Shown: positions 24,338 through 35,109 of the stretch, piece after piece
Layout: every line of letters begins with the position of its first letter
Position numbering within the stretch: position 1 is the stretch's first letter
DNA from: Macrotrachela quadricornifera
Lineage: Eukaryota; Rotifera; Eurotatoria; Philodinida; Philodinidae
Length of the DNA: 64,000 nt
Assembly: GCA_022393335.1 (NCBI GenBank)
Contig: JAJEKB010021002.1
Location: forward strand, 1,092,696 to 1,156,695
Direction: 5' to 3'
Made by a program: the position numbers and the translations under genes
The notes under the pieces: generated by a model
Databases searched by the model: none
What the model was told of the DNA's origin: nothing
The model's input: the letters and a program-made list of their open reading frames with translations, nothing else

Positions 24338-24809
24338 TCTTCTATATTATAATGTTGAGTGTGTGTGTGTGTCTGTCACCGGGTCAAAAAAACATCATGT
24401 TTCTTTGACCCATAGGTTAAAAAAACATGTGGTCAGATTCATCCGAGAGGTCAAAAAAACATGGTTTCAGATTGGTCTGAGGGGTCAGAAAAACATGGTT
24501 ATAGCTTGAAATCTAGAGCAAAAAATAGGCTTGGCTATCTTCTTCTATATAATAATGTTATGCGCCTCTGTGTGTTACCAGATTATAGTAAGAGGAGTGA
24601 TGGTAGAGATGGAATCAAAGTAGCCTATGATTTTTTTCAAAGAAATTTTTTTTATTTGTTACCTTTAAATAAATTGAATATCATGCAATAATCTATGTTT
24701 CAGAACAGAGATACAACTCTAAAAGTGTCTTTAAGATTTCTCTCGCCATCAGAAAAGATTTTCTCTACATAGTGAAAGCGGCCGTGCAGTATGCACGGGT
24801 TTCCGCTAG
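24338..24809 (+). mobile_element. non-autonomous Helitron
   Basis: Starts TCTTCTATATTATAATG after an A and ends in CTAG before a T, fitting Helitron insertion between A and T. A GC-rich hairpin (CGTGCA-GTA-TGCACG, 24784-24797) lies 12 bp before the 3' CTAG. GGTCAAAAAAACATG is repeated several times inside. A second 5'-like terminus (TCTTCTATATAATAATG) lies at 24541. No Rep/Hel coding. Confidence 0.7.
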
Positions 24810-25340
24810 TTTTCATATATTTAACCCTAGTACGACCGAGCTTATTTAGGCTTTTTTTGCAAATATTCCTCTAATTCAGGTTATGAGATTTAAGATCTGA
24901 TTTCATAGAGATCATTTCAAAACAATAATATTTTTTTATTTCTATGAAGAATTAAAACTACATTTCGCACTTCGTCAATTTTAAAAATTCTCAGACTACT
25001 AGTGTGGGTCAAAAATGACCCAGGTTGGGAGTACGAGGGTTAACGGACACATTATTCATCGAGCATGACTAACCTCATACTTCTTCAATACCAATCGTTG
25101 TTCAATAACAAACCATTCAAATTTCCATCTGATGGCTGGTACTCATCTCATACAGAATCATCTCATGCAAGTCGTACTTGCTTATAAAACATACCTAGTG
25201 ACATAAAGGTGAAGTAAGCCTGCCTAAACATTTTACTTAATCACATTATTCTCTCACAGCGTTCTTATCTTCTAACTGATATCCTGTTGTCGCCCTTTCA
25301 ACCACACTTGACACAATATTCAATCACGAAACGATGCGGG
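24810..25340. other. intergenic
   Basis: No gene or repeat boundary was recognised. A stretch around 24835-25040 is mildly palindromic (CCTAGTACGACCGAGC against GGGAGTACGAGGGTT), possibly a small MITE. Confidence 0.35.
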
Positions 25341-25369
25341 ATGACGACCCTTTAGCAAGCTCGCAATCT
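25341..25369 (+). ncRNA. degenerate hammerhead-like motif
   Basis: TGACGACCCTTTAGCAAG with the following CTCGCAATCTG aligns with the better motif 185 bp downstream, but the stem II closure and GAAA are degraded. Probably an older tandem copy of the same repeat. Confidence 0.35.
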
Positions 25370-25524
25370 GAATATTGGCTAGCTCCACTCATTCCACATT
25401 AAAGGACATCTATCGCTTCGAAAACAACTTTTTATATGACTGTTTCTCGATGATAAATAGATTCTAACACTCTATCTATGATTTTCGCAACCATTTGGAT
25501 GACTATTGCAGAGTTATAAGCCAA

Positions 25525-25555
25525 CTGACGAGTCCCTTGAGCAAGGACGAAATCT
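25525..25555 (+). ncRNA. hammerhead ribozyme core motif
   Basis: CTGACGA is followed by GUCC, a loop CTTGAGCAA, GGAC and GAAA. These match the invariant hammerhead core (CUGANGA, stem II, GAAA) with perfect stem II pairing. Such ribozymes are known in Penelope-like elements and retrozymes, including those of rotifers. Stems I and III could not be paired convincingly by eye, so self-cleavage is unproven. Confidence 0.5.
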
Positions 25556-25753
25556 GGATCTTGACATGTTGTACTCACCTTCACTCTCACACCCTTGTAG
25601 AGCTTTTCATGCTGCATCTTTTGATATATTTTGTTTATTTAGTCGAAAGCAATAAATGAGAAAAATAGAGGATGCAAAAAGCGGCCATTCATTATACCCC
25701 GCCTGATACACATGTTCAGTTTATCGTTTGTGCTGATCAATTACTTGGATAAA

Positions 25754-26590
25754 TTAAAAAGCGAAAGAAAAAGGTTGAGCAGGCTTTTTCGACGTAACAG
25801 TTGTTGTCGTAAAATCAAGTTCGTGTAACATTTGTAAATATTTCATTGATGAACAAAGTTTTTTGTGACTATCTTTCCAATGTTGAGTTTGACAAAGTTC
25901 ATTGCAATATAATGCTATTCGACATTTCGAACATTTCTTCAATGAGAGAGTCACCGGTATTGATTTTGAAGATGGATCAGACGAAACACGATGTTCATTT
26001 TCTTTCGAAGATAAATTTTGAACTGAATCTGATGGTTTTGCTCCACATTGAAAGCAAGCTTGAGGGCCCATCATCGATCCAAAAGTTTTGATGAGTGTTT
26101 GCATAGGACATTTGAAAATAACGACCAAATCACCATCTTCTTGTCGAATTCCAGTAGTTCCTTCGAGAAAATCATGTTTTTCAGGATACATTATCAAAAT
26201 TGTATGACCTTTCACTGCATCATTGAATGAGAAAGTAAGCGGAGTGTTACTTTCTTCGAGATAAAAATGAACTTTAACTTTTTCGTCAAATCGAGTACGT
26301 ATCACTAGAACGGGACGAGTCATGCAATAAACTTCTTCGATCTCTCCCATTAAACACCAACGACGAATTTGCTTGATACTACCTTTAATAAGACGCCAGT
26401 AAGGTTCACATGGTTCGTCTTCATGACAGATAGCATCAAAAGATGGACAGTCAACATGATTGTCCAACTTGTTTATATTAGGACAGTAATCAGGTGCAGG
26501 TTGTTGATCATCAGATTTGATGCTGACACTTTCATCACCAAAGCCACATGAACATGGTTTAATTGAAGCATTACTTGTCCACCCAAACAT
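25754..26590 (-). CDS. MYND zinc-finger protein
   Basis: 278 residues if started at the Met of MFGWTSNASIKPC (26590). An upstream in-frame Met at 26635 would add a hydrophobic 15-residue lead that looks like leader sequence. Residues about 10-70 are Cys-rich (PCSCGFGDE, DYCPN, CPSFDAICHEDEPCEPYW). The middle is a beta-rich domain of unknown type (about 75-175). The C-terminus carries a MYND finger (179-246): CFQCG, then CSKCRIALYCNELCQ, QHWKDSHKKLC, with a Ser-rich insert between the first two zinc ligands. MYND fingers bind proline-rich partners and often act in transcription or chromatin; partner unknown here. Single exon, complete, no neighbours in the same unit. Confidence 0.75.
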   Translation of the reverse strand: MFGWTSNASIKPCSCGFGDESVSIKSDDQQPAPDYCPNINKLDNHVDCPSFDAICHEDEPCEPYWRLIKGSIKQIRRWCLMGEIEEVYCMTRPVLVIRTRFDEKVKVHFYLEESNTPLTFSFNDAVKGHTILIMYPEKHDFLEGTTGIRQEDGDLVVIFKCPMQTLIKTFGSMMGPQACFQCGAKPSDSVQNLSSKENEHRVSSDPSSKSIPVTLSLKKCSKCRIALYCNELCQTQHWKDSHKKLCSSMKYLQMLHELDFTTTTVTSKKPAQPFSFAF

Positions 26591-27000
26591 CTTAATTTGA
26601 GTTAAAATTAACTGAAGGAAATGAATATTTATCAAGTTATTTCAACTAAAAGACAAAGTAGTTATACATACCGTTGTGAATCTTTTCAAAGCGTTTGAAA
26701 GAGTGGTAATGAAAAAAGATTTGAAAATATCTTATTATATACATGTATGTTTGTGTGGCACTGGGTTTTTTCCCACACCTTTTGTTGACATAATAATTGT
26801 CATGGCTGTTCTGTAAGACTTCTCGTAACAAAAAAACACCTTAGATAAAAATCTAAAACATATACGTATGGATGTGAGAATATCAGTATTTGTTTTATTA
26901 TTTATCCTGACTCATTAACATTTGACATCCAGATGATAGAAGAAAGATATTATTGTCAGCATCTAAAGATGTCGCTGTTAGACGCTAACTAACCCAGGAC
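26591..27000. other. 5' flank of the MYND gene
   Basis: AT-rich; on the minus strand this is the leader and promoter region of the MYND-finger gene. No specific site was identified. Confidence 0.35.
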
Positions 27001-27149
27001 ATTCAATCCGACCTGTAGATCTGATCGTTTTCGATCGGATCCGCGTCGGATTCCATCGGAATCCGATATCTTTCATGAAAAACCGACCGGATCCAACATG
27101 GTTTTTGTCGGATTCCCATCAGCCGGATTCCGGCCCGGATTTCGTCGGA
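27001..27149. repeat. dispersed GGATCC-rich repeat, cut by the gap
   Basis: Shares GGATCC..ACATGG..GTCGGATTC.CATCAGC..ATTCCGG with 18033-18085 in the same orientation. Its start (ATTCAATCCGACCTGTAGATC) is the inverse of the end of that copy, so the family has inverted termini. The right part is lost in the N run. Confidence 0.5.
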
Positions 27150-27549
27150 NNNNNNNNNNNNNNNNNNNNNNNNNNNNNNNNNNNNNNNNNNNNNNNNNNN
27201 NNNNNNNNNNNNNNNNNNNNNNNNNNNNNNNNNNNNNNNNNNNNNNNNNNNNNNNNNNNNNNNNNNNNNNNNNNNNNNNNNNNNNNNNNNNNNNNNNNNN
27301 NNNNNNNNNNNNNNNNNNNNNNNNNNNNNNNNNNNNNNNNNNNNNNNNNNNNNNNNNNNNNNNNNNNNNNNNNNNNNNNNNNNNNNNNNNNNNNNNNNNN
27401 NNNNNNNNNNNNNNNNNNNNNNNNNNNNNNNNNNNNNNNNNNNNNNNNNNNNNNNNNNNNNNNNNNNNNNNNNNNNNNNNNNNNNNNNNNNNNNNNNNNN
27501 NNNNNNNNNNNNNNNNNNNNNNNNNNNNNNNNNNNNNNNNNNNNNNNNN
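27150..27549. other. assembly gap, 400 N
   Basis: Exactly 400 N in a row, so the length is probably a scaffolding estimate or default. It begins inside a dispersed repeat, a likely cause of the break. Confidence 0.95.
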
Positions 27550-28514
27550 TTTTTCTTTCATATAAAAAATATGACTTTTTTAACGTTTTTTAAGATTTTT
27601 CAAATAGTTTTTTGAATTTTTTATCACGAAAAAATGATTCAGAAAATTTTGTCATATATACAGTTTTGTAGAGCTCGACGAGCTCTATCGAACCATGTAA
27701 AAATATCCAAGAAAAACACTTGACTTCAGTTTTGAATTACTGGCACCTTACTTTTCCACTGCAGAAAAAGCATAAAATTTCTTCAAGTTTCTAAAGTTCA
27801 ATATTAAAAAGTTTTCATAACCCTTACTATTTAGTATCAATAAACCCCATTTTTTACGGGCTTTCATTTGGTATAGAATTCATTATTTACTTTATGTGAA
27901 ATTATAGTGGTACCCCCTATAAAAGTATTTTTTCCAACCCTGTAGAATCACTTGTATGAATAATTTACTAGATAATATTCATAGAATGAATAGAATAGAT
28001 TCAATTGTAACAAGTGTTAATTGCTTTTGCTGGTTAGATTTTATTTGACTAAATTGAATAATCAAACATTATATGGTGCGACATAGATTTTATCAAAAGT
28101 TGTGTTACTACCATTAAATAAAAATCTAAACATTTCGAGATATTTTATATTTTATTCTATCAAATATTGATGATAGTTTGCCATGATTATTTATATTAAA
28201 TTGAATCTTTGAACAACATAAGTTTATCAAGACAGATGTGAAGCTAAACCTTGTTTTGTATATTCATTAAAGTTGTAGACAAAAACGAAGTTATAGTTCG
28301 CAAATATTATATTGAAAATTCTCTAAATCCTTTTATTAATGAAATATGGAAACAAACATAGACATCACGTGAAAAATATACATAATTGTTTCAAGACGAT
28401 TGTTAACTTCATACTCATCTAATATTATTAATTATTTTATAGAAGAAAAAATCAATATAATGTCACAGGAATCATTTTTGACATACTTTAGATTTGATTA
28501 AATATAATATTGAT
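27550..28514. other. intergenic, AT-rich
   Basis: No gene was recognised. It lies downstream of the oxidoreductase pseudogene on the minus strand. Confidence 0.4.
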
Positions 28515-30231
28515 TTAATCATTATTTAATATTTTTGGACAATTGAGATCTTGTGACCAATCATCACTCCCTACACAATTCTTACAAATGAATAATTCAT
28601 TTGGATCTACTAAATTTTTTATCGATTCAAGTCGATTTTAAATCGTTTGTGTACCAAAGTATTTCTGTTGCCAATTGGGTTCATTTGGATCAGCTTCATT
28701 CATATAACAACCCGATTGATTCCCACCTGCAATTATTTGCAAAATATTAACTTGATTTGTGACATATTTAGCAATATCTTGTTCATTTTCTGAAGTCATA
28801 TAAATCCATCCAATAGCATAGATCATATGGACAAGAGATGTACGCCATAATGGATTAGCACTATTATTATTATTCATATCAGATACATGTCCACCATCTA
28901 CAAGATGTCCAAGTAATGATGCTTGATTTTTCCTTTGTTTTCTGATATGAATAAATGCATGTACAACTTTATTAGGTTCATAACGAACAATTTTTTCAGG
29001 TATAAGACGCGAACCGAGTAAAGAATTTGTGCCTGTTGAATTCGATGGTGCCAATAGATAATTAAACAAAATATTAAATAATGGAAATGGATAAATCAGC
29101 TTGAATGTGAAATTGAAATCTGTATAATTCTGATGAAATTCATTAAATGTTGAATTGGCTGCTTTCGCATCTCCATTTGGTAGGATAAGTACAATGCCTA
29201 TGTTTGAATCAAGAAAAGAAAACTAATCAGACCAATTTCTATCTGCAAGTGTTGGCAAAAAATGAACAAAGTCATTAATAAAATTATCATAACGTATTGC
29301 ATTTGGTGGAATCATATCCATGATAACAGTTATAATCGGTGGTGATGGATAAATACGAATAATAGCATTGAGTACAATAGCAAAAGTTCCACCACCTCCA
29401 CCTCGTAATGCCCAGAATAAGTCACGATTTTGACAAGCCTTCACAGTCTGACGTTCTCCATCGGCTGTTACAATATCAGATTCAATAAGATTATCAACAG
29501 CCAATCCTTTCCATCGTGACAATGGACTATGACCTCCTCCTCCTTGCAAATAACCGCCTACAGCATCCACCTATTGCTGTTAAATTAAATTGTTCTAACC
29601 ATGGATATACTTCGCTCCATTGAACACCTGCACTCAGATGAATTACATTTGATAGAATATTCCCACATGTTGTATATTGTTTGATTAATGTCATATTTTT
29701 CATATAATATAGCCATAGAAGAAATGAACTCTTTGCGGTTGATCGACCCACATAATCATGACCAGTTGTTTTTAATAACTAAACGAAGATTATATTTACT
29801 TGCTATTTTAACAGTTGCCTGAACATGTTCAGGTAATGTTGCATTAACAGCTAATATAGATACAGATTCTTGATTACAGGATGAATTTTGTGAGTTTGCA
29901 TAGCACCTACTTGATTACTACGCCAGAATGAATTCGACTAATTTTTAGTAGCTATATTACATGCATTGACATTTAATGGATTAGAACGACAAATAGAAGC
30001 TGATGGAAAAAGTAAAATAAGACGTCCATTAATAGATAGATTGAATTTTTTCCAAACAGTACTATTTGGCCAACAGGTTGAATTATTTGAAAGACAACGA
30101 CAATGTCGTTCTTTAAAAAAAAACGTAAGATTATATTAATTCCCATTTAGTTTTATTCTACCTGCGATGGTTGAATGTCCGTTAAGAACAACAATCACCA
30201 AGAAAACATTATAAATTATTTGAATTAACAT
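28515..30231 (-). pseudogene. FAD-linked oxidoreductase (berberine-bridge-type) pseudogene
   Basis: The relic starts with a signal peptide (MLIQIIYNVFLVIVVLNGHS, ATG at 30231) and an intron of about 54 bp. It continues through the FAD-binding loop (GHDYVGRST), the flavin-domain motif GGYLQGGGGHSPLSR, the substrate domain, and the C-terminal BBE signature (RLESIKNLVDPNELF). Lesions seen: an in-frame TAG after ATKN, a one-base insertion before TGHDY, a frameshift at 29571-29580 (IGG then CCRRLF), an in-frame TAG at 29223, and a TAA after FGTQTI (28638). The family oxidises sugars, alkaloids or similar small molecules with bicovalent FAD and is common in fungi, plants and bacteria; in bdelloids it is a typical candidate for horizontal acquisition (inference). 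The copy cannot encode a full enzyme. Confidence 0.8.
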
Positions 30232-31242
30232 GTTCGTAGTTGTTTTTTTTTCTAATTAATTCGTTGCATATATATATCAAATGAAAAAATATTCATGCGT
30301 AATAATTTCTCCATGTACATACATCATTATTTCACTATGTAATTTTTTTAGCAAAGATTAATGCATATATTCAATGATTATGAATCAATAATAAAGTAAG
30401 GACGATAAGGACAAATATTTCATATGTTAATATTATTATAGGTGAGAGGTGAAGAACAACGTTTTATTAACCATTCTATAGTTACACACACCACGTGTAT
30501 AATGACGATTGATCAGCACAATCTTGAGGGTGAGGGTGAGGGTGAGGGTAGCCTCACCCTCACCCATCCTCAGGTTTCGTTCGCTCTATCAAATGGTATA
30601 TACTAAGTTGAGGAAAAAGTTCGTGGTCCTTTTCTTAGTGAAGACAATTAAAAAAGTGAACGGGAACTTTTTGGTCAACCTAATAATACTATTAGTAGCA
30701 TGTGTGAAAATTCCGCCTTTTCTCTTACCGTATCCCTTTTCTTTTTCTTCTATTCTTTTCATTTTTCTGTTTTTTACTTAATCAGTTTATTTACTTCCTT
30801 ATTACTTTACAAGCATGACCCAATGTTTTTCATAATTAATTATAACTGCGGCAAGTTAAGTAACGCATTGCATTAATAATGTAGTTTTTAGCTTAAATAT
30901 CTCAATTCCTCTGTCTGTTATCGTGTAAGCATTTCCGAGTCTGACATTGACTATCATAATAAAAATAAAGCTCGTAAACTTTAGGTTATGACTTTTATTT
31001 CAATAGAGACATAAACTGAACGTTCAATAAAGAAAGAGATCCAGTTTAAAAATGAAATGAGTGTCCCTGGTCGCAGATCATTGAATTGTCTGTATACATT
31101 ATTCGTTGTAATCGTGCTTCGAATAAGGCCGATTATTCTGTAATTGTGTTTGTCTATTTTGTCTCGAATTGATCACTCGATATGTATCAGCAAACTTTCA
31201 TGAAGTAGCTGCCAGTCTATCAATTGTTATTGGTGTACGAAC
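30232..31242. other. intergenic, with a G-rich palindrome
   Basis: 30524-30573 holds tandem GAGGGT on the plus strand followed by its inverted complement CTCACCC, so it can form a hairpin or G-quadruplex. The open frame across it (30509-30781) has no domain. Nothing else was recognised. Confidence 0.4.
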
Positions 31243-31978
31243 TTACAAAAACAGTTCGAGTAATTTCTCACGATAGTCAGTAACGGCGTTGTATTGATGA
31301 TAGACATTTTCGTGGCCACAATTACAATCGTCTCGATCGATTGAGCCGGAAAAAAGAACACCTTAACTGGAAAAATGGTGCGATCTTTTTGAAGTATGAA
31401 TCTTCCATTAATTCTTTTTTCAGTTAGTCCCGTTGTGCTTCGTCTATCGACTCACAATGCGTTACTATCAAACAGGAATTGTTTGATGCTTCAGGACCAA
31501 AATAATCGATCAATAATTGAAGTGATGCAATATCTTCTTGATTAATACCAGCTACTAGCGAAACGCAAAAACATATTGCGTGAAACTTTGTAATATCCAT
31601 ATTAATACAAAATCCAATAGTTTTTAAGATCGCTTCATTATCACGAATATCAAGTTCATTATTATTATGTTCAAACAGTCCGGGCGTGTCAATAATGTTG
31701 AGTACAATATCATCATTTTCCATATGAAATGCCTGAAAATGAGGATCTCTTGTGCCTGATTTAAGCGTCATCTCATCAGGTATACTCGTAGGATTAACTA
31801 GCAATGATTTAATGGTGGATTTTCCTGCACAAGTTCGTCCAATGAGCAAAATATTCTTGTGTTCAACTTTTTTCATTGGATACTTGCCATATTTTTTAAA
31901 GTCTCTTTCGAGTTCCTTCTTAATTTTATCACCCATTTGTGGATCTTTGATATCAGCATATCTGCTACGAATTGAATC
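31243..31978 (-). pseudogene. AIG1/GIMAP-like GTPase pseudogene
   Basis: The exon begins after an intron-type acceptor (TATTATCAG, 31979-31987) and reads as an AIG1-family G domain. It has a G1 P-loop GRTCAGKST, a G3 DTPGLFE, and THCES in the G4 position. The frame then meets TAA right after AQRD (31424-31426). Family-like sequence continues in the same frame (LKKELMEDSYFKKIAPFF) until a single-base frameshift. In the shifted frame it goes on as GHENVYHQYNAVTDYREKLLELF to a GTAAGT donor at 31243. So the G domain is preserved but the C-terminal helical part is broken by one stop and one frameshift. Bdelloids and other animals carry many GIMAP-like GTPases, often linked with immunity. Upstream and downstream exons were not found. 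Confidence 0.7.
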
Positions 31979-34900
31979 CTGATAATACTAGAAATAATAT
32001 AAATTATGCAAACGTATGGTAATTGACAGTAACCGCGCGAGCGGGAGAGTCCAGAGGAGTGTACATCCCCGAAATAATTAGAAATTTTTCGTTTTTATTC
32101 AACGACGAGAGCGAATTGAGGGTGAAATTATAAAATGTTTATATGTAGCTGTAACTAATGAAAACACTTTTAAGAGAGATATTACCGCAAAATTAAGTCG
32201 AGAAGTTTTGGGGACGTTCTGTATTTAAAATGTGATCCATTACAGTGCATCATTATAACATGTACCTCAATCGTTTCTATTCTCTTTTCTTTCTTTGCTC
32301 TTGATTAAACCTCGCTTCTCTTTCCACTATTGCCCTGATTTTCATGTGTGTATATACACACGTGTGTCTTATAAAAAAAAAAAGAAAGAAGAAAATAGGT
32401 AATCCATAATAGTTAACGTTTATTGCTCTCTACTAGCGGGAATCGATAACAGGATGTAATACAATATTCAATCAGAAAAAGTTTTTTTTTCTATCATTAT
32501 GATCAGTATGCTAGTAAATGTTCATAATCTTCATCTATTGAAAACTGATTATTTTATGGTTAATTGAATACTTTCAATATGAAGAATAACCAGTTTATTA
32601 TTCGAAATAGACTCACAATAATTATTGATGGTGGTAGATCAGTCATCCCAAATGCTTGTTTTCTTTGTTGAATCTATATAGGTTTTCTTTCTAAATACAA
32701 TTGATCAGTATGAATTGTGACAAATAGTATGCGACCTGAAAAAACAATTAAGATAGAGAAAAGAGGTTGTTTCACGTCTTACTTTTAAATCTTGCTGATT
32801 GACACTTGGTGAAACGAATGAATGATTGTGAATATGGACACTCATATTTATACTGCTTATACTGTGGAAAAAATGTTCTGCTTTCACCATAAGATTGTTT
32901 ATTCCTTTTAAATTTTGGTAATTCCTACTGACTCAAGGTGGGAGAAAAGTGACATCAGATGTTTCTTACCAACGATTCAATAACACAGAAAAGAAAATTG
33001 GTAATTTCTTTTCAGTAACAAGATTAACTCGGCTTCATTTCATAGAATAATTTTAATTTCGAATCCGTAGAACTTTCATTTTAAATCAGAAGAAAAGAAA
33101 AAGTCGATTCACTCATTCTTCCAACTTGATTCAGGGGTGATACTTGATCTTTACTATACTCTGAAAAAGTAAAGTAAAGTAATATAACCAAATTCATTTT
33201 AATATTGATTTATCAGCCCATTATCATGCATTGATAGAGTTACAACTAGAAATGGCACTTTAATTTTACTTAACCAGGAGATAAATGAGTTAAAATTTAC
33301 TTTTGTAAAATAAATAGCCAAATCTATTTTGAATTTGATGCCATCATATAATTATTGATTCTGCTGACTGAATATAGAAAATAAACTAGTATAGATTGCA
33401 CATACTCTTGGGTCCTTTATTACTGTATACCGGAGGTATCATAAATCGTCAAATATTATATATTGTGGTACTCTTGGAGCCCCAAATAATTTTTATTGAT
33501 CAAAATGATCATTCAAGAAAAAAAAATTCCTTATTAGCGTCCACAGATGTCACTTAGTGACGCTAGCTATGTTGTCTCTTTAATTCTTTGATGTTTCTTT
33601 TCTTCCTTTGAACTCTGGTTATTCATTGATTATTTTTTTTTCTTGGACATATAGTCCCTCTTGTTCGTTTCATATTCTCTCTTTTGTTTTTCTTGATTCT
33701 GATCTTTCTTTGTTATTGATTTTTTTCTTTTGTTTATTTTATTTTTTTACCAAAATAAAACAGTTCATCTCATCATCTGAACATCATTCTAGTCATTATT
33801 TATATATCACAAAATATATCTTAGGTAGGACCTATCATTTCTTTATGTGAACTACTAGTACAGGCATCATTTGTATATTTTTTCCCGTTATGGCCTACGT
33901 GTCTTTCATGTAGGATATAGTCTATCACATTTCATCGGCATTGAGTGCCTCACAGTATGATGCATGAAAATGATCGAAAAATTTGCTCAGCATTGTGTAT
34001 CAAAACAACAATTCTTTATCGTTTGAATGAACGATCAACGTAAGAAATGACAAAGTGCTTCATCCAGTTGAGTCAACTGATATTTCGTTTGTTTTCAGAA
34101 TATGAGGAGGAACAATAATAATTATTTGACAGACATTGTTCATCAACTTTCACAGACCCGTTAGAAAAGTGAGAGAGAATTGACTCCTTTCAGTCTTTAT
34201 CACGTTGAGATCTATAACGCTAGTTTACTCTAACAATGAATTGCACCGATCAAAACGTTTCGTCCAATGACATTTACGAGAAATTACATTCGTATTTTTG
34301 TCAATGTCTCGACGATATTAAATAGTCCGGGCAAGTGAGGCATATCAGAGTTTGATCGGAGTTTTAAGATTTCTCACATTTTTCAGTGGTCGAATATCAT
34401 TGAATCCGGATAATTTCAATGGAATCTCGTCAGACAGATACCGAAAACACAGTATCAGGATTCCAATGGTCGGATTCGATCGAAATTTAGAATCATTTCG
34501 ACATGTTCCAGTAAACAGATATGTCTGATCGAATTCTAAAACTGAGAATTCGTCAGACTCTATGAGATCCTGCGAAATAAATCGGCTTTTTCGGTAGGAT
34601 TCGGCAGTCAGATTATTTGACCAAGATATCCATGTCTCTGAATGGCTTTTGCTTGGTTGGAATAGGCCAGTTTCTTCATGGCGCGGTGAGTTTTTTGCCG
34701 TGGAAGTTCAGCAACCATTCTGGGGATAGACTCTACTATGTTTTCGATGTATTCCGACTGGAATTCGGTTGCTAAGGCATAAAAGAGCCTGCTGAAACGA
34801 TATCCAAATACAACAGAATCAAGCAACTTTTTGGCAGTTTCAGCACTAGGAGTGTTCGATCCAGATTTCTAGAAACATTAGCTTTCCGACAGTTTTCGCT

Positions 34901-35109
34901 GTAATTCTCTAAGAAACGGGTTGGAGAGTCTGAGAAAACCACCCTATTCGATCAGTTTCGGTCGTTCTTGGATCTTAGCATCATCGTCCTGGATAGTTTT
35001 TACTGGATAGTTTTTGCTAAACAAAATACTTCAAGAATACAACTATGCATAAGACAATCAGTAAGAATATTTTTTTCTATTTATGAAAAAACATGAAAAA
35101 TTAGTCAGT
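31979..35109. other. intergenic, 3.1 kb
   Basis: No gene was recognised. Runs of short frames (32705-32890, 33608-33850) have no domain. 34360-34620 carries degraded copies of TCGGATTC/GGAATCTCGTCAGAC motifs related to the GGATCC-rich repeat family. A 72-codon minus frame at 34608-34826 has an even, charged composition and could be a fragment of a transposon protein, but no motif supports it. Confidence 0.4.

Noticed and set aside
27073..27593. Open frames spanning the N gap
   Set aside because: They exist only because N codons contain no stops.
30524..30573. GAGGGT tandem as a telomeric repeat
   Set aside because: Not the bdelloid-type telomere repeat, only a few units, and followed by its own inverse.
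30509..30781. 90-codon frame starting in GAGGGT repeats
   Set aside because: Low-complexity start, no domain, no splice-consistent extension.
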